NCBI GenBank assembly: GCA_937889535.1
Contig: CALBZW010000011.1
Location: 1 to 64,000 of the forward strand
DNA from: an uncultured Candidatus Saccharibacteria bacterium
GTDB taxonomy: Bacteria > Patescibacteriota > Saccharimonadia > Saccharimonadales > Saccharimonadaceae
Direction of reading: 5' to 3'
DNA length: 64,000 nucleotides
In this document: one piece after another, positions 10,283 to 19,222 of the stretch
How positions within the stretch are numbered: position 1 is the stretch's first letter
Layout of the letters: each line of letters begins with the position of its first letter
The notes under the pieces: generated by a model
What the model was told of the DNA's origin: nothing
What the model saw: only the letters and a program-made list of their open reading frames with translations
Database searches by the model: none
Program-made: the position numbers and the translations under genes

Positions 10283-11229
10283 TAAAATTCCTCCAAGAAA
10301 TCAAGTTTACCAGACTCAAAGTAGCGAACGTCACTCAAGCCGTATTTCAACATGGCTAGGCGGTCAATTCCACCGCCCCAAGCAAAACCGTGATAAATTT
10401 CAGGGTCGATACCGGCCATTTTAAGAACATTAGGATGAATCATGCCGCAACCAAGCATTTCGAGCCAATCACCACCCTTGCCGCCGAGGCTAGCTGGCTT
10501 TTCAATGAGCAGCTCCGCCGACGGCTCGGTAAACGGAAAATACCCAGGCTGAGTCTTAATCTTAAGTTTTTGGCCATAATAAATTTCAAAAAAGTGTTTT
10601 AGCACACCGAACATCTGCCCCATGGTCGCGGTTTTGGAGACAAAAACTCCTTCGCACTGATAAAACGTATGTTCATGAGTTGCGTCGACATCTTCGTTGC
10701 GGAAGACGCGGCCAGGAACGACAACGGCGATTTCACCGCCCTCATCAAGCTTATGTTTATATTTCTTCAGGGCGCGGTGTTGCATAGTAGAAGTATGAGC
10801 AGGAGGGATAAAACCCTCAGCAGTGCGAAAGGTATCATAGCCATCACGAGCAGGATGCTCAGGCGGGAAATTAAGACTTTCAAACATGTGATATTCGTCA
10901 TCAAGCTGGCGCGATTCGACCACGTCGAAGCCTATACTAGAGTAGACTTCAATCACACGATCAAGTTCGGCCATCAAAGGATGAATCGTGCCACGTTTGA
11001 CTACAGGAAGCGGTTCGTTCGGAGCGCTCGGTGCAGAAATATCTAGGGCTTCGACATTCGCACTCTCCGCTTCGGCTTCGGCGGCGGCAATCTGTGCCAT
11101 AATTGCCTGTTTTTTAGCATTCATTGTGCGACCAAACTCGCCACGCTCTGCGGGCGGCAAGGTCTTAATTTTGGCATATTCGCTATTCAGCTCCTTGAGC
11201 TCAAGCTTCAATTTCTCCACATCTGACAT
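10282..11229 (-). CDS. pheS: Phenylalanyl-tRNA synthetase alpha subunit
   Basis: 315 residues, catalytic subunit. The N-terminal coiled coil (SDVEKLKLELKELNSEYAKIK) is followed by a class II catalytic core. Motif 2 is in VVVPGRVFRNEDVDATHEHTF, and motif 3 in FAWGGGIDRLAMLKYGLSDVR. The start is set at MSDVEKL because TATAAT ends 7 nt before this ATG. An upstream in-frame ATG would lie before the promoter and cannot be used from it. First gene of the pheS-pheT-FKBP-trxB operon. Confidence 0.97.
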   Translation of the reverse strand: MSDVEKLKLELKELNSEYAKIKTLPPAERGEFGRTMNAKKQAIMAQIAAAEAEAESANVEALDISAPSAPNEPLPVVKRGTIHPLMAELDRVIEVYSSIGFDVVESRQLDDEYHMFESLNFPPEHPARDGYDTFRTAEGFIPPAHTSTMQHRALKKYKHKLDEGGEIAVVVPGRVFRNEDVDATHEHTFYQCEGVFVSKTATMGQMFGVLKHFFEIYYGQKLKIKTQPGYFPFTEPSAELLIEKPASLGGKGGDWLEMLGCGMIHPNVLKMAGIDPEIYHGFAWGGGIDRLAMLKYGLSDVRYFESGKLDFLEEF

Positions 11230-11236
11230 ACTATAT

Positions 11237-11242
11237 ATTATA
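11237..11242 (-). promoter_or_regulatory. -10 box of pheS (leaderless)
   Basis: TGCTATAAT on the minus strand, 7 nt between the hexamer and the ATG. Confidence 0.65.
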
Positions 11243-11258
11243 GCATGTTTGCGGGGGA

Positions 11259-11477
11259 TTAGATAAAGAGAATACAAATAAGTGAAATAATCGCCAGGAC
11301 GATAAGTACGATCCAAACCCAAGTGAACCTACCAGTCTTCCGCGTTTCCGTCTCGTAGTCCGAAGAGTCGTCATTATCGCGGTCGATACTCTGCTGGGTG
11401 CGGGTACGCAAATCAGAGGTAATCCTACGGTTCAATTCTGACTTTTCCTCTAGATCCTTCGATACCATGATGCCCAT
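11259..11477 (-). CDS. Small tail-anchored membrane protein
   Basis: 72 residues. The N-terminal 45 residues are charged and probably cytoplasmic (SELNRRITSDLRTRTQQSID). A single hydrophobic C-terminal segment of about 20 residues (WIVLIVLAIISLICILFI) follows. The start MGIMVSKD is fixed by AAAGGAGG 5-6 nt upstream. No family recognised. It is divergent from the aquaporin-like gene. Confidence 0.7.
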   Translation of the reverse strand: MGIMVSKDLEEKSELNRRITSDLRTRTQQSIDRDNDDSSDYETETRKTGRFTWVWIVLIVLAIISLICILFI

Positions 11478-11547
11478 CACACCTCCTTTTGAATTCATTA
11501 CTTTTGACTTCGTGACTATAATTGTAACACACATGCCCAACGTGTGC

Positions 11548-11553
11548 TATAAT
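11548..11553 (+). promoter_or_regulatory. Promoter -10 of aquaporin-like gene
   Basis: GTGTGCTATAAT; transcription would start near 11560, leaving a leader of about 24 nt with AGGAGG at 11573-11578. Confidence 0.65.
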
Positions 11554-11583
11554 TGAAGGAATATTAGTGTTAAGGAGGTTATA

Positions 11584-12486
11584 ATGGCAAATCAAAAGCC
11601 AAAGAAGACTACCAAAAAGTCTACAACCAAACCAGAGACCAAGAAAGAAGCGACCGTAGCAGCGCCAGCAGTCCAGACCGCCAGCGCCAATGAACCTTCG
11701 CTAAAGGGTTTCTTCGCTCGCAAGTGCGACAAAAACGAGAATGTATTAACGATTTTTAAGTCCCCACGTATTTGGGGTGCTTTGCTCGGCGAGCTTGTTG
11801 GTACGATGTTTTTCATGATGTTAATGCTAACACTTGGCGTACAGCCGCTATACTTCGTCTTAGCGATGGTTGGCGTTTATGTTGCGATTGTCGGTCTGTC
11901 AGGTGCAAACCTAAACCCGTTAGTTACCGTTGGTATGATGGCGAGCAGGCGGATGTCAGCAATTCGTGGCGTATTATACATCTTAGCTCAAGTGCTTGGT
12001 GCCTGGATTGGTTTGATTATCGTTAATGCATTCCGTCTTGGTAGCGAGACGAGTTTTGAGCTTCCAATGATGGCCGAGATTAGCGGTGAAACTTTCTGGT
12101 CAGTAGCATTGGTCGAGTTGCTTGGTGCAGTGATTATTGCATTCATGTTTGCTCGTGCTTTGAAATATGCGCGTAAGAGCCCAGTGACGTTTGCAATCAC
12201 GGTCACAAGTGGCATCACTTTGGCGATCATCCTTGGTATTGTAATTGCGCAGAATTTCTTTGCTGTACAGGATAGCTTCATCTTCAACCCAGCTGCGGCT
12301 TTGATGTATCAGATTCTCCCAACAACTGCCGATGGTATTGGTGAGTTAATGGGAATGGCTGGCCTAGCCTTGGCGGCATATATCGTCGTACCGATGATTG
12401 GCGGCGTACTTGGTTTCTGGCTGTCAGATCTGTCGGGCAAGTTGGCTGGTTGCGGCTATAACTGCAACGATTACGACGAAGAATAA
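11584..12486 (+). CDS. MIP/aquaporin-family channel
   Basis: 300 residues. A Lys/Thr/Ala-rich cytoplasmic tail of about 55 residues is followed by six hydrophobic segments. The family's two half-helix motifs are recognisable: the first is degenerate (GANLNPLVTVG, NPL instead of NPA), the second intact (FNPAAALMYQ). It should be an inner-membrane water or small-solute channel; selectivity cannot be read from sequence. The C-terminus ends CGYNCNDYDEE. The start is set by AGGAGG 6 nt upstream. A rho-independent terminator follows. Confidence 0.85.
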   Translation: MANQKPKKTTKKSTTKPETKKEATVAAPAVQTASANEPSLKGFFARKCDKNENVLTIFKSPRIWGALLGELVGTMFFMMLMLTLGVQPLYFVLAMVGVYVAIVGLSGANLNPLVTVGMMASRRMSAIRGVLYILAQVLGAWIGLIIVNAFRLGSETSFELPMMAEISGETFWSVALVELLGAVIIAFMFARALKYARKSPVTFAITVTSGITLAIILGIVIAQNFFAVQDSFIFNPAAALMYQILPTTADGIGELMGMAGLALAAYIVVPMIGGVLGFWLSDLSGKLAGCGYNCNDYDEE

Positions 12487-12508
12487 AACTTATCGTAAAC
12501 AGCTTGAA

Positions 12509-12532
12509 AGGCGTCCATATGGGCGCCTTTTT
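12509..12532 (+). terminator. Terminator of aquaporin-like gene
   Basis: Stem AGGCGTCC / GGGCGCCT with an ATAT loop and TTTTT. It lies directly against the next promoter (-10 at 12537). Confidence 0.85.
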
Positions 12533-12536
12533 GTGC

Positions 12537-12542
12537 TATAAT
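12537..12542 (+). promoter_or_regulatory. -10 box of LTA-synthase-like gene (leaderless)
   Basis: TTGTGCTATAAT, then six nucleotides, then ATG at 12549. Confidence 0.7.
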
Positions 12543-12548
12543 GTTGTT

Positions 12549-14564
12549 ATGGTTAAGACAAAACCCAATAAGAAATCTGGGCAAACGGTAAAAGAAGTTA
12601 CTGAATCGAAGAAAGATAATTTAGAAAATACACCTAAAACTAGTGATGATTCGCCCCGCCGAGCGATGCCGGCAGTAATGCGGGTTTTGATAGCGATGTT
12701 ATTTTTAATAGTTTTTGCAGGAGTCTTTACGTGGTACATATTATGGCAACAGAATATGGGCGATGTCGATGCGACAATGCAGTTCTTGCGCGAGAAGCCG
12801 ATTCTAGCAGGTTATAGTTATGTGATTATTTTATTGCTGATGTGTATAATTGCGGCTGCGACTTGGAGGCCGTTTTTCACGATTGGGGTTAGTTTTTCGC
12901 TTGTAAGCATCTTGATGTATATAAATACACAGAAATTTGAATATCGTAATGCACCACTGCTGCCAGAAGATTTTTTGATGGCAGACCAAGCAGGAACGAT
13001 TATGCAATTTATCAACCCATGGTCAGTGACTAGACTAGTGCTAGGCGTGGTTTTTGTGTTAGTGGGGTCAGGGATTGTTGAGTATGGTATGCGCAGAATC
13101 TTTGGATATGGAGTTTTTGGACGTGAGGCAAAACGTAGGGCCTGGTGGGAGAGACACAGCGTAGTACCGCGTGTGGCTTGGACTCTAATAGCGCTAGCCG
13201 GATTTCTGATGTTTGCGCGTCCGGTATTGCATTACGAGGACCAAGGCGGCGAAGAAAATGCTAAATGGATAGAAGGCATAGGCTTTTCGCATTGGAATCA
13301 AAAAAGTGATTACGCTGGAAATGGTTTTGTGGTGGCCTTTTTATATAGCTTAGGTGGGATTCATGAAATAGAGCCGGAAGGCTATGGATCCGATGCGATT
13401 GCTAAAATCTCAAAAAAATATGAGGATAAGGGGAGCAAGGAGCATGCCTCACTGGCGGATACCGTAGACAATGTAATCGTGGTGTTAAACGAGAGTTTTA
13501 TCGATCCGGAAATTCTAGGTGAGACTTATGAGCATAATGGAGGAGATGTAGTACCAAATTTACACAAGATCTTTAAAGAATATCCGAGCGGATATATGTA
13601 TTCGCCCGGGTATGGCGGGGGGACGGCGAACATTGAGTTTGAGGTATTAACGAGCTTATCAAATTACTGGGCGCAAACGACACCATATGTTACAACGTTG
13701 TCTAAGATGAACTATGTGCCAGGAGTAGCTAAGGACGCAGTCGATGTCGGGATGGCCGGGACGGCGATTCATGCCTATGATGGTTCAATGTATAAGCGCA
13801 ATGCGGTGTATGGACGAATGGGCTTTAAAACATTTCTGGATCAAAATAGCATGAAGCATACGGAGCAGGAGAATGAGGGCGAGTATATTAGTGACCGCGA
13901 TATATATAATGAGGCGCTTGAAGTATTAGAGAATGGAGATCAAAAGCACGTACTAATGTTGGCGACGATGCAGAATCACATGCCATATGATGCGGCCAAA
14001 TATGACACTAGGCATTTTAGGATGATGAATCAGATAGATCATACATATGAGTTTGAGTCGTACCTTGAGTCGATTTACCATGCGGATGAGTATTTGGGTG
14101 AGTTTATAGCGGAATTGGATAAATTAGAAGAGCGGACAGTGGTAGTCTGGTTCGGAGATCATGGACCGTCTCTGCTAAGCGAATATATCGATTCGGGCGA
14201 CCCGGAATTAATCGACTTAGCTCATCTGACGCCGTATTTTATCTATGCAAATTTTGATTTAGATGAGATATATACGGAAAAGGAAGTAGCCGTAATGAAT
14301 AAAGAGGTGGGCTTTGAGATAGATATGGATGGAATAGATTTACCAGTAGTAACGCCGAATTGCTTGATGAGTGAAATGTATAAGCTATTAGACGTGAAAA
14401 TGCCTCCGCTAGTTAAGCTGTCAAGCGAGGTATGTGAGAAAACTCCGATATTGGCGCCTACGTATTCAAGGAATGGCGAAATTAAGGAGACCGAAACGCT
14501 GAAAGATTATAGGCTCGTGAATTACGATATATTGAGCGGTAAGAGATACTGGCTAGGGTTGTAG
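12549..14564 (+). CDS. LTA synthase family membrane sulfatase-fold enzyme
   Basis: 671 residues. Five N-terminal membrane segments (from VLIAMLFLIVFAGVFTWYI to WTLIALAGFLMFA) precede an extracytoplasmic alkaline-phosphatase/sulfatase-fold domain. The domain has metal-binding NVIVVLNESFIDPEIL, a candidate catalytic Thr in GGGTANIEFEVLTS (the LtaS nucleophile position), and the C-terminal metal motif WFGDHGPS. Family enzymes transfer glycerol-phosphate or other phospho-alcohols onto cell-surface polymers, so a role in envelope polymer modification is likely; the substrate is unknown. Start at MVKTKPN because TATAAT ends 6 nt before it. It converges with metG, one base between stops. Confidence 0.9.
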   Translation: MVKTKPNKKSGQTVKEVTESKKDNLENTPKTSDDSPRRAMPAVMRVLIAMLFLIVFAGVFTWYILWQQNMGDVDATMQFLREKPILAGYSYVIILLLMCIIAAATWRPFFTIGVSFSLVSILMYINTQKFEYRNAPLLPEDFLMADQAGTIMQFINPWSVTRLVLGVVFVLVGSGIVEYGMRRIFGYGVFGREAKRRAWWERHSVVPRVAWTLIALAGFLMFARPVLHYEDQGGEENAKWIEGIGFSHWNQKSDYAGNGFVVAFLYSLGGIHEIEPEGYGSDAIAKISKKYEDKGSKEHASLADTVDNVIVVLNESFIDPEILGETYEHNGGDVVPNLHKIFKEYPSGYMYSPGYGGGTANIEFEVLTSLSNYWAQTTPYVTTLSKMNYVPGVAKDAVDVGMAGTAIHAYDGSMYKRNAVYGRMGFKTFLDQNSMKHTEQENEGEYISDRDIYNEALEVLENGDQKHVLMLATMQNHMPYDAAKYDTRHFRMMNQIDHTYEFESYLESIYHADEYLGEFIAELDKLEERTVVVWFGDHGPSLLSEYIDSGDPELIDLAHLTPYFIYANFDLDEIYTEKEVAVMNKEVGFEIDMDGIDLPVVTPNCLMSEMYKLLDVKMPPLVKLSSEVCEKTPILAPTYSRNGEIKETETLKDYRLVNYDILSGKRYWLGL

Positions 14565-14565
14565 G

Positions 14566-15981
14566 CTACGCTTTTGGGAATAGTGGCGTGCTCGGGGGCA
14601 CGATTTCATCAGCGATAAATATACTCTGGATTTTTGCTGAAGTTTCTGGCAAGAATGGCTCGAGTAGCTCTGACGCCTTCAACAATCCACCAACAAGCTG
14701 ACTCAGCACATTCCGAGCTTCCTCCACCTTTCCCTGTTTTGCCAATTCCCAAGGTTTTGCGATATCAATGTCTTTGTTAAGCTGTTGCACTTTACCCCAG
14801 GCATAATCAAAAGCCTTAGAAAATTCATACCTATCCATTAACTTACGATATTCTTCGTCGACAACTTCCGGCATGCTAATGCCATGAACTTCGTTCTTAC
14901 GACAAAGCGTCGCTAGGCGTTGTACGAGATTACCAAGATCATTCGCAAGTTCGTTATTATAAGCCTCATCGAACTTTTCCCAGGTGAAATCCGAATCAGC
15001 GAAGGTATCGATATGCCGCAGGAAATAATACCGAAACGCCTCGAGACCGTGACGTTCAAGCACTGCCATCGGGTCGACAACATTCCCAATACTCTTACTC
15101 ATCTTTTGTCCGCCAGCTAAAACATGGCCGTGCGAGATAACTTTCTGGGGCAACTTGAGGTCAAGCCCGAGCAATATTGCTGGCCAAGTGATAGTATGAA
15201 AACGCAAAATATCCTTACCGACAAATTGCGCACTGGCAGGCCACCACTCAGAAATGTCCTGATCCGGATAGCCTAATACCGTAATGTAATTACTGAGTGC
15301 ATCAACCCAGACATACATGACCTGCTCATCGTCACCTGGCACCGGTACACCCCAGCTAAGCTGCTTACGTGGGCGGGAAATCGAAATATCCGGCGTATCT
15401 TCAAGTAGCCTTAGCATTTCTTGCTTACGGAATTCAGGCAGAATCAGCATCTCATCGGACTCAATTTTCGCACGAATCTGGTCGCGAAAATCGTCCATGC
15501 GCAGATAATAATTTTTCTCAGTTAGTTTTTGATACGGTTTTTGATGATCGGGGCAAATACCGTCATTCTCATCGTATTCCTTCTGGGTAACAAAACTTTC
15601 GCAGCCCTCACAATACCAACCGTCATAATCAGCGGCGTAAATATGCGGTTCAAGCTGTTTCCAAATTTCTTGACAGCGCCGAACATGATCAGCATCAGTC
15701 GTACGAATGACATCGGTATAGGTAATATCGAGTTTTTTGATAAAATCTTGGAATTTCTGCGAATTTTGAGCGGCGTACGCTTCAACACTGAGACCATTCT
15801 TCTGCGCGGTGCTGTAGACTTTATTGCCATGTTCATCGGTGCCAACCTGAAACCGCACCTCGTCGCCTTGGCTGCGGCGATACCGGGCGTAAGTATCCGC
15901 CAGAAGGTAGTCCATGGCGTGTCCAATATGGGGATTACCATTAACATAGGGGATTGCGGTACAGATATAAACTTTTGACAT
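14566..15981 (-). CDS. metG: Methionyl-tRNA synthetase
   Basis: 471 residues, a short form without the C-terminal EMAP-like domain. Class I signatures: NGNPHIGHAMDY near the start and GGQKMSKSIGN (KMSKS). A zinc-knuckle insertion begins CEGCESF with a second CPDH site. The C-terminal half is the helical anticodon-binding domain. Start set at MSKVYICTA: TATAAT ends exactly 6 nt upstream, so an upstream in-frame start is excluded. Confidence 0.97.
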   Translation of the reverse strand: MSKVYICTAIPYVNGNPHIGHAMDYLLADTYARYRRSQGDEVRFQVGTDEHGNKVYSTAQKNGLSVEAYAAQNSQKFQDFIKKLDITYTDVIRTTDADHVRRCQEIWKQLEPHIYAADYDGWYCEGCESFVTQKEYDENDGICPDHQKPYQKLTEKNYYLRMDDFRDQIRAKIESDEMLILPEFRKQEMLRLLEDTPDISISRPRKQLSWGVPVPGDDEQVMYVWVDALSNYITVLGYPDQDISEWWPASAQFVGKDILRFHTITWPAILLGLDLKLPQKVISHGHVLAGGQKMSKSIGNVVDPMAVLERHGLEAFRYYFLRHIDTFADSDFTWEKFDEAYNNELANDLGNLVQRLATLCRKNEVHGISMPEVVDEEYRKLMDRYEFSKAFDYAWGKVQQLNKDIDIAKPWELAKQGKVEEARNVLSQLVGGLLKASELLEPFLPETSAKIQSIFIADEIVPPSTPLFPKA

Positions 15982-15987
15982 ATATAT

Positions 15988-15993
15988 ATTATA
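15988..15993 (-). promoter_or_regulatory. -10 box of metG (leaderless)
   Basis: GGTATAAT on the minus strand, then 6 nt to ATG. Confidence 0.6.
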
Positions 15994-16008
15994 CCATACC
16001 TTAAGCAC

Positions 16009-16113
16009 AGGATATAAGACCCTTCCTTAAAACAGGGTGAGCCGGGCTCATCTAAAGAATCGCCCTTGGCTCAGCCCTAATCGGGTTAGTTTTTCGGAAA
16101 GGTCTTATATCCT
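16009..16113. repeat. 105-bp intergenic palindromic element
   Basis: Outer arms AGGATATAAGACCCTTCC and GGAAAGGTCTTATATCCT are complementary over 18 bp with one wobble. Inside is a second hairpin, GGGTGAGCC / GGCTCAGCCC. It lies between metG and the gene ending at 16133. It may serve as the terminator of that gene, but no clean T-run follows the outer stem. Architecture resembles the in-gene elements; the core sequence does not. Confidence 0.6.
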
Positions 16114-16132
16114 ATGACTTCACCCAGTGTTT

Positions 16133-17239
16133 TTACTCTTCGACGCAGACGAAGCCTTCAGCTTCATATTTGGCTTGGACATCAGCAAGCGCCAAGCTTG
16201 GATCGCCCTCGGTCGTACCGTAAATTGCGTTCATGACGTCACTTGCCGCAATATCAGTACCATCCTGAGAAGTGACGAGATAGGTATAGTTATTGCCATT
16301 GGCTTCGTTGCTAACCGCGAGTGTACCGCCGGCAAGAGCGGCTACACTTTCGGCGATTGGAGCGTTAGCGTCGCGTACAGCAGCAGCATCAGTTTCGCTA
16401 CCGAAGTCGAGCGAAAGGCTAGACGAATATGCGCTCAGAGTATCGCCAGTATAGCTGATCGTTACGATACTTTTGCCGGAACCAGCGGGATCTTCGCGAC
16501 TTTCCGTGCGTTGACAGGAAATACTAGCGATTGAAGAGTTCGAATTCTCATCAGAAACTTGAGGATAATAGACCGGCTTGACGTTCTTTTTCTCGTTATT
16601 CCAGAGAATGAAGAAAGTAATCGAAGTAACTAACAGTAGAGCAGCAATCACTCCGAGAATAACAACAAGTGGACTAGTGGCCAGTTTGGATTTCGACTTG
16701 TCGGCACCCATTGGAACGGGCGCGGGCGCTGGTTGAGGCGCAGATGTAGGTGCAGCCGGACCAGCTACAGGCTGAGGTGCGGGTGCCGGAGCAGCCGGTG
16801 TTTCTGGAGCACTTGGCGTGGCAAACGGATTAAAAGGTGCAGCGGCAGGTGCAACTTCTGGAGCTGGCATCGCACCCGAAGTTGGAGCGGCTGAAGCAGG
16901 AGTGCCGAACGACATATCCGCAGGAGCAGCAGTCGGGTCAGCTGGAGGCATAGAGACAGCACTACCAATTGAACCCGGAACCGGAGCGGCTGGAACTAGA
17001 GGCTCGTCAACCGGAGGCAATGCAGCAGCATTTGAATCAGCGGCGGCAATTTGATCTAGGCCGATAGCCCCGCCAACACCCTGGTTCGCAGCCATACCAG
17101 CAGCCGTGAGACTCTCTTGTGCCGAAGCAAGATTGTCTGACATCGGCATACCGCCTAAGCCTGCCGTAGGTTCTGGCGTACCGGTCATGCCGCCAGTAGC
17201 GAATGGATTTGATAATGGGTTGTTGTCTTCGGGGTTCAT
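16133..17239 (-). CDS. Pro/Ala-rich single-pass membrane protein
   Basis: 368 residues, not recognised. Roughly the first 185 residues are low-complexity Pro/Ala/Gly sequence, predicted cytoplasmic. One membrane segment follows (LVVILGVIAALLLVTSITFF), then an extracytoplasmic domain of about 150 residues with two Cys (ISCQRTES and GFVCVEE) that could form a disulfide. GGGAGG lies 6 nt before the ATG. The promoter lies inside the 3' end of rsmA. Confidence 0.75.
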   Translation of the reverse strand: MNPEDNNPLSNPFATGGMTGTPEPTAGLGGMPMSDNLASAQESLTAAGMAANQGVGGAIGLDQIAAADSNAAALPPVDEPLVPAAPVPGSIGSAVSMPPADPTAAPADMSFGTPASAAPTSGAMPAPEVAPAAAPFNPFATPSAPETPAAPAPAPQPVAGPAAPTSAPQPAPAPVPMGADKSKSKLATSPLVVILGVIAALLLVTSITFFILWNNEKKNVKPVYYPQVSDENSNSSIASISCQRTESREDPAGSGKSIVTISYTGDTLSAYSSSLSLDFGSETDAAAVRDANAPIAESVAALAGGTLAVSNEANGNNYTYLVTSQDGTDIAASDVMNAIYGTTEGDPSLALADVQAKYEAEGFVCVEE

Positions 17240-17290
17240 TGTGCCTCCCTTTTTGTGTTCCTATTTGTTATGTTTATACAATTTACTGCT

Positions 17291-17319
17291 ATTATATCGC
17301 TTATGTTATTTTTTAGCAA
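17291..17319 (-). promoter_or_regulatory. Promoter of the 16133-17239 gene
   Basis: TTGCTA (17314-17319), 17-nt spacer and TATAAT (17291-17296), overlapping the last codons of rsmA. The leader is about 45 nt. Confidence 0.6.
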
Positions 17320-18097
17320 GAGTTTTTTCGGGATTTTGCCGCGAGTACAGATCTTCCCAATCCCAGAGACTTAAATCTTCGGCGCGGACATTAGGATTAA
17401 TCCCTTCTTCTCGCAGCGCATTTTCCCAATCTGCCTTGGACATCCTACTGTCGGCGAGGTTACTACTGAGTTTTTTCCGCGGGTTAGAAAAGCCCCGGCT
17501 AGCAAATTTTAACACCACGTCATCAACCTGCGGCTCATCCAGAGGAGCTAAGATTAAAACCTGACTATCAACTTTGGGCGGCGGAGTAAACTCTTCAGCT
17601 TTTACTACTGGCCCGAGCTCAACTTCGGCTCGATTCTGTGTTATGAGCGACAAAATCGATTGGTTACCGGCGGCAGCCGCCACGCGTTCGGCGACTTCTT
17701 TTTGCATTAGTAAAACAATGCGCCGAGGTGCGGGCGTGAGGCCAATCATCTGGCGAATAATCGGCGAAGTAATATAATATGGAATGTTGCCAACTACAAC
17801 GTAATTATTAGTCTGGACGAGAGCTGGAACGTCGGCGCTCAGAATATCACCATGAACAACTTCAAGGTCCTTCCCTGGGAAAGATTTAGGTAGATTCTCG
17901 GCCAATTTTTCATCAAATTCGACCGCAACCACCTTATGAAAACGTTTCAGCAAGCTAGAAGTCAAAGTGCCAAGACCTGGACCGATCTCAAGACAAACCG
18001 TGTTCTCGTCGGCGCCCATCGCAGCGGCGTCAGCAATTTCATCTAAAATAGCACGATTTTTAAGCCAGTGTTGGCCGAGTGATTTATTATTTTTCAC
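17306..18097 (-). CDS. rsmA: 16S rRNA dimethyladenosine transferase
   Basis: 263 residues (KsgA family). It dimethylates two adjacent adenines at the 3' end of 16S rRNA. SAM-binding LEIGPGLGTLT lies near residue 37, the acidic motif VAVEFDEKL follows, and the catalytic motif is NIPYYITSP. The start is GTG, one base after the TAG of the upstream RpfB-like gene, so translation is probably coupled; no separate promoter is seen. Confidence 0.96.
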   Translation of the reverse strand: MKNNKSLGQHWLKNRAILDEIADAAAMGADENTVCLEIGPGLGTLTSSLLKRFHKVVAVEFDEKLAENLPKSFPGKDLEVVHGDILSADVPALVQTNNYVVVGNIPYYITSPIIRQMIGLTPAPRRIVLLMQKEVAERVAAAAGNQSILSLITQNRAEVELGPVVKAEEFTPPPKVDSQVLILAPLDEPQVDDVVLKFASRGFSNPRKKLSSNLADSRMSKADWENALREEGINPNVRAEDLSLWDWEDLYSRQNPEKTLAKK

Positions 18098-18098
18098 T

Positions 18099-19127
18099 CT
18101 AGTACCAACCCTTAGCCTGTTTGAACTCTAGCGCTTGTTGCCAGCCACCGTAGCGACCAGTAACATAGCTGTTCATCCAACGAATCTGGGTCACAGGATT
18201 TGTCCGCCAATCATCCCCAGCCGAGCTCATCTTACTACCCGGTAAGGCCTGCGGAATACCGTAAGCACCTGAGCTAGCATTCTCGGCATCAACTCGACAG
18301 CCGGATTCATGGTAAATAATATAAATCGCGGCTTCGATACCATCTTCCGGAACACCAGCTTCGCGAATCCAGCCAAGGCAAGTTTCCTGTTCTGGGGCAA
18401 CGGAGAGTTTAGCGCCAACCACGACAATCTCCGGTACTGGCTCAGTCTTAATACTCTCTGAGATCAAGCGACGGCTAACCTCGACATTATTTTCAAACTG
18501 AACTTCATAAACACTGACCTTGCGTCCTTCCTCGCCAGCCTGCTCGAGGCGTTTCTCGCCCTTTGCCATATTGTAGTCATAGCGAGTCTCAGTCGGATAG
18601 CTAATCGCATCTTCAATGGTCAAGGTACGACCACCATTACGCTCAATACGATAGGTCGACACAACTCCGGCCTCAAGGAAGTTTTGATTGGATTCAACTG
18701 TAATTTCATCACCATCATAAACGGTCACACCGGCTTCGCGGGCGATCGCTTTAGGATCGTAGCTTGCGGTCATAACATAAGACCGTTTCGTGCCATCAAT
18801 TACGAGTGCTGGACGGGCGCGATGAATATTGATATGATAATCATCGCCCGCGACTAGCGTATCAAGACCAGGTTCGACAATGTCCGACTCCGTGACTTCA
18901 AGATTGACTTTCTCGAGCACATCCCGGACCGTCCGGGCCGCAGTTTTAACAGTCAAATATGACTTGTCGTCATAGATTGTAACAAAATGCTCCTCGCTAG
19001 TATTAGATTCATCGTCAGCAAAAGCGAGGCCTCCTGGGGCGAAACAATGGAGCGTCAAAAAGACACCCATTACGACTATCATAATCGCACAGAAAAAATC
19101 TCTAATTCGGAAATGCAATTTCATCAT
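18099..19127 (-). CDS. RpfB/YabE-like secreted protein with G5 and lysozyme-like domains
   Basis: 342 residues. An N-terminal signal or membrane segment (FFCAIMIVVMGVFLTLHCF, then AFA-DD) is followed by a DUF348-like repeat region (TVKTAARTVRDVLEKVNLEV), a G5-like region (YNMAKGEKRLEQAGEEGRKVSVYEV) and a C-terminal transglycosylase-like domain. The last has IYHESGCRVDAENASSGAYGIPQALPG, with a candidate catalytic Glu in YHESG. The expected role is cleavage of peptidoglycan in its own or the host's wall. Start at MMKLHFRI, preceded by two promoters and overlapped by a leaderless micro-ORF. Confidence 0.85.
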   Translation of the reverse strand: MMKLHFRIRDFFCAIMIVVMGVFLTLHCFAPGGLAFADDESNTSEEHFVTIYDDKSYLTVKTAARTVRDVLEKVNLEVTESDIVEPGLDTLVAGDDYHINIHRARPALVIDGTKRSYVMTASYDPKAIAREAGVTVYDGDEITVESNQNFLEAGVVSTYRIERNGGRTLTIEDAISYPTETRYDYNMAKGEKRLEQAGEEGRKVSVYEVQFENNVEVSRRLISESIKTEPVPEIVVVGAKLSVAPEQETCLGWIREAGVPEDGIEAAIYIIYHESGCRVDAENASSGAYGIPQALPGSKMSSAGDDWRTNPVTQIRWMNSYVTGRYGGWQQALEFKQAKGWY

Positions 19128-19173
19128 TTCTAATCCTATTATAGCACACAATAGTGCAAAAACTTACCCCCAT
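19102..19173 (-). CDS. Leaderless 23-aa micro-ORF overlapping an RpfB-like gene
   Basis: The ATG lies 6 nt after the TACAAT of the distal promoter (19180-19208). It encodes MGVSFCTIVCYNRIRNDEIA plus three residues and ends 26 nt inside the RpfB-like gene in another frame. It would be translated only from the distal promoter's transcript. Confidence 0.35.
   Translation of the reverse strand: MGVSFCTIVCYNRIRNDEIAFPN
19138..19143 (-). promoter_or_regulatory. Proximal -10 box of RpfB-like gene
   Basis: TGTGCTATAAT, 10 nt before the ATG. No clear -35. Confidence 0.55.
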
Positions 19174-19179
19174 CTTCTT

Positions 19180-19208
19180 ATTGTACCACAGAAACGCCAA
19201 AAAGTCAA
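19180..19208 (-). promoter_or_regulatory. Distal promoter of RpfB-like gene
   Basis: TTGACT (19203-19208), 17-nt spacer, TACAAT (19180-19185). Confidence 0.75.
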
Positions 19209-19222
19209 TATATAGCCGTAGT

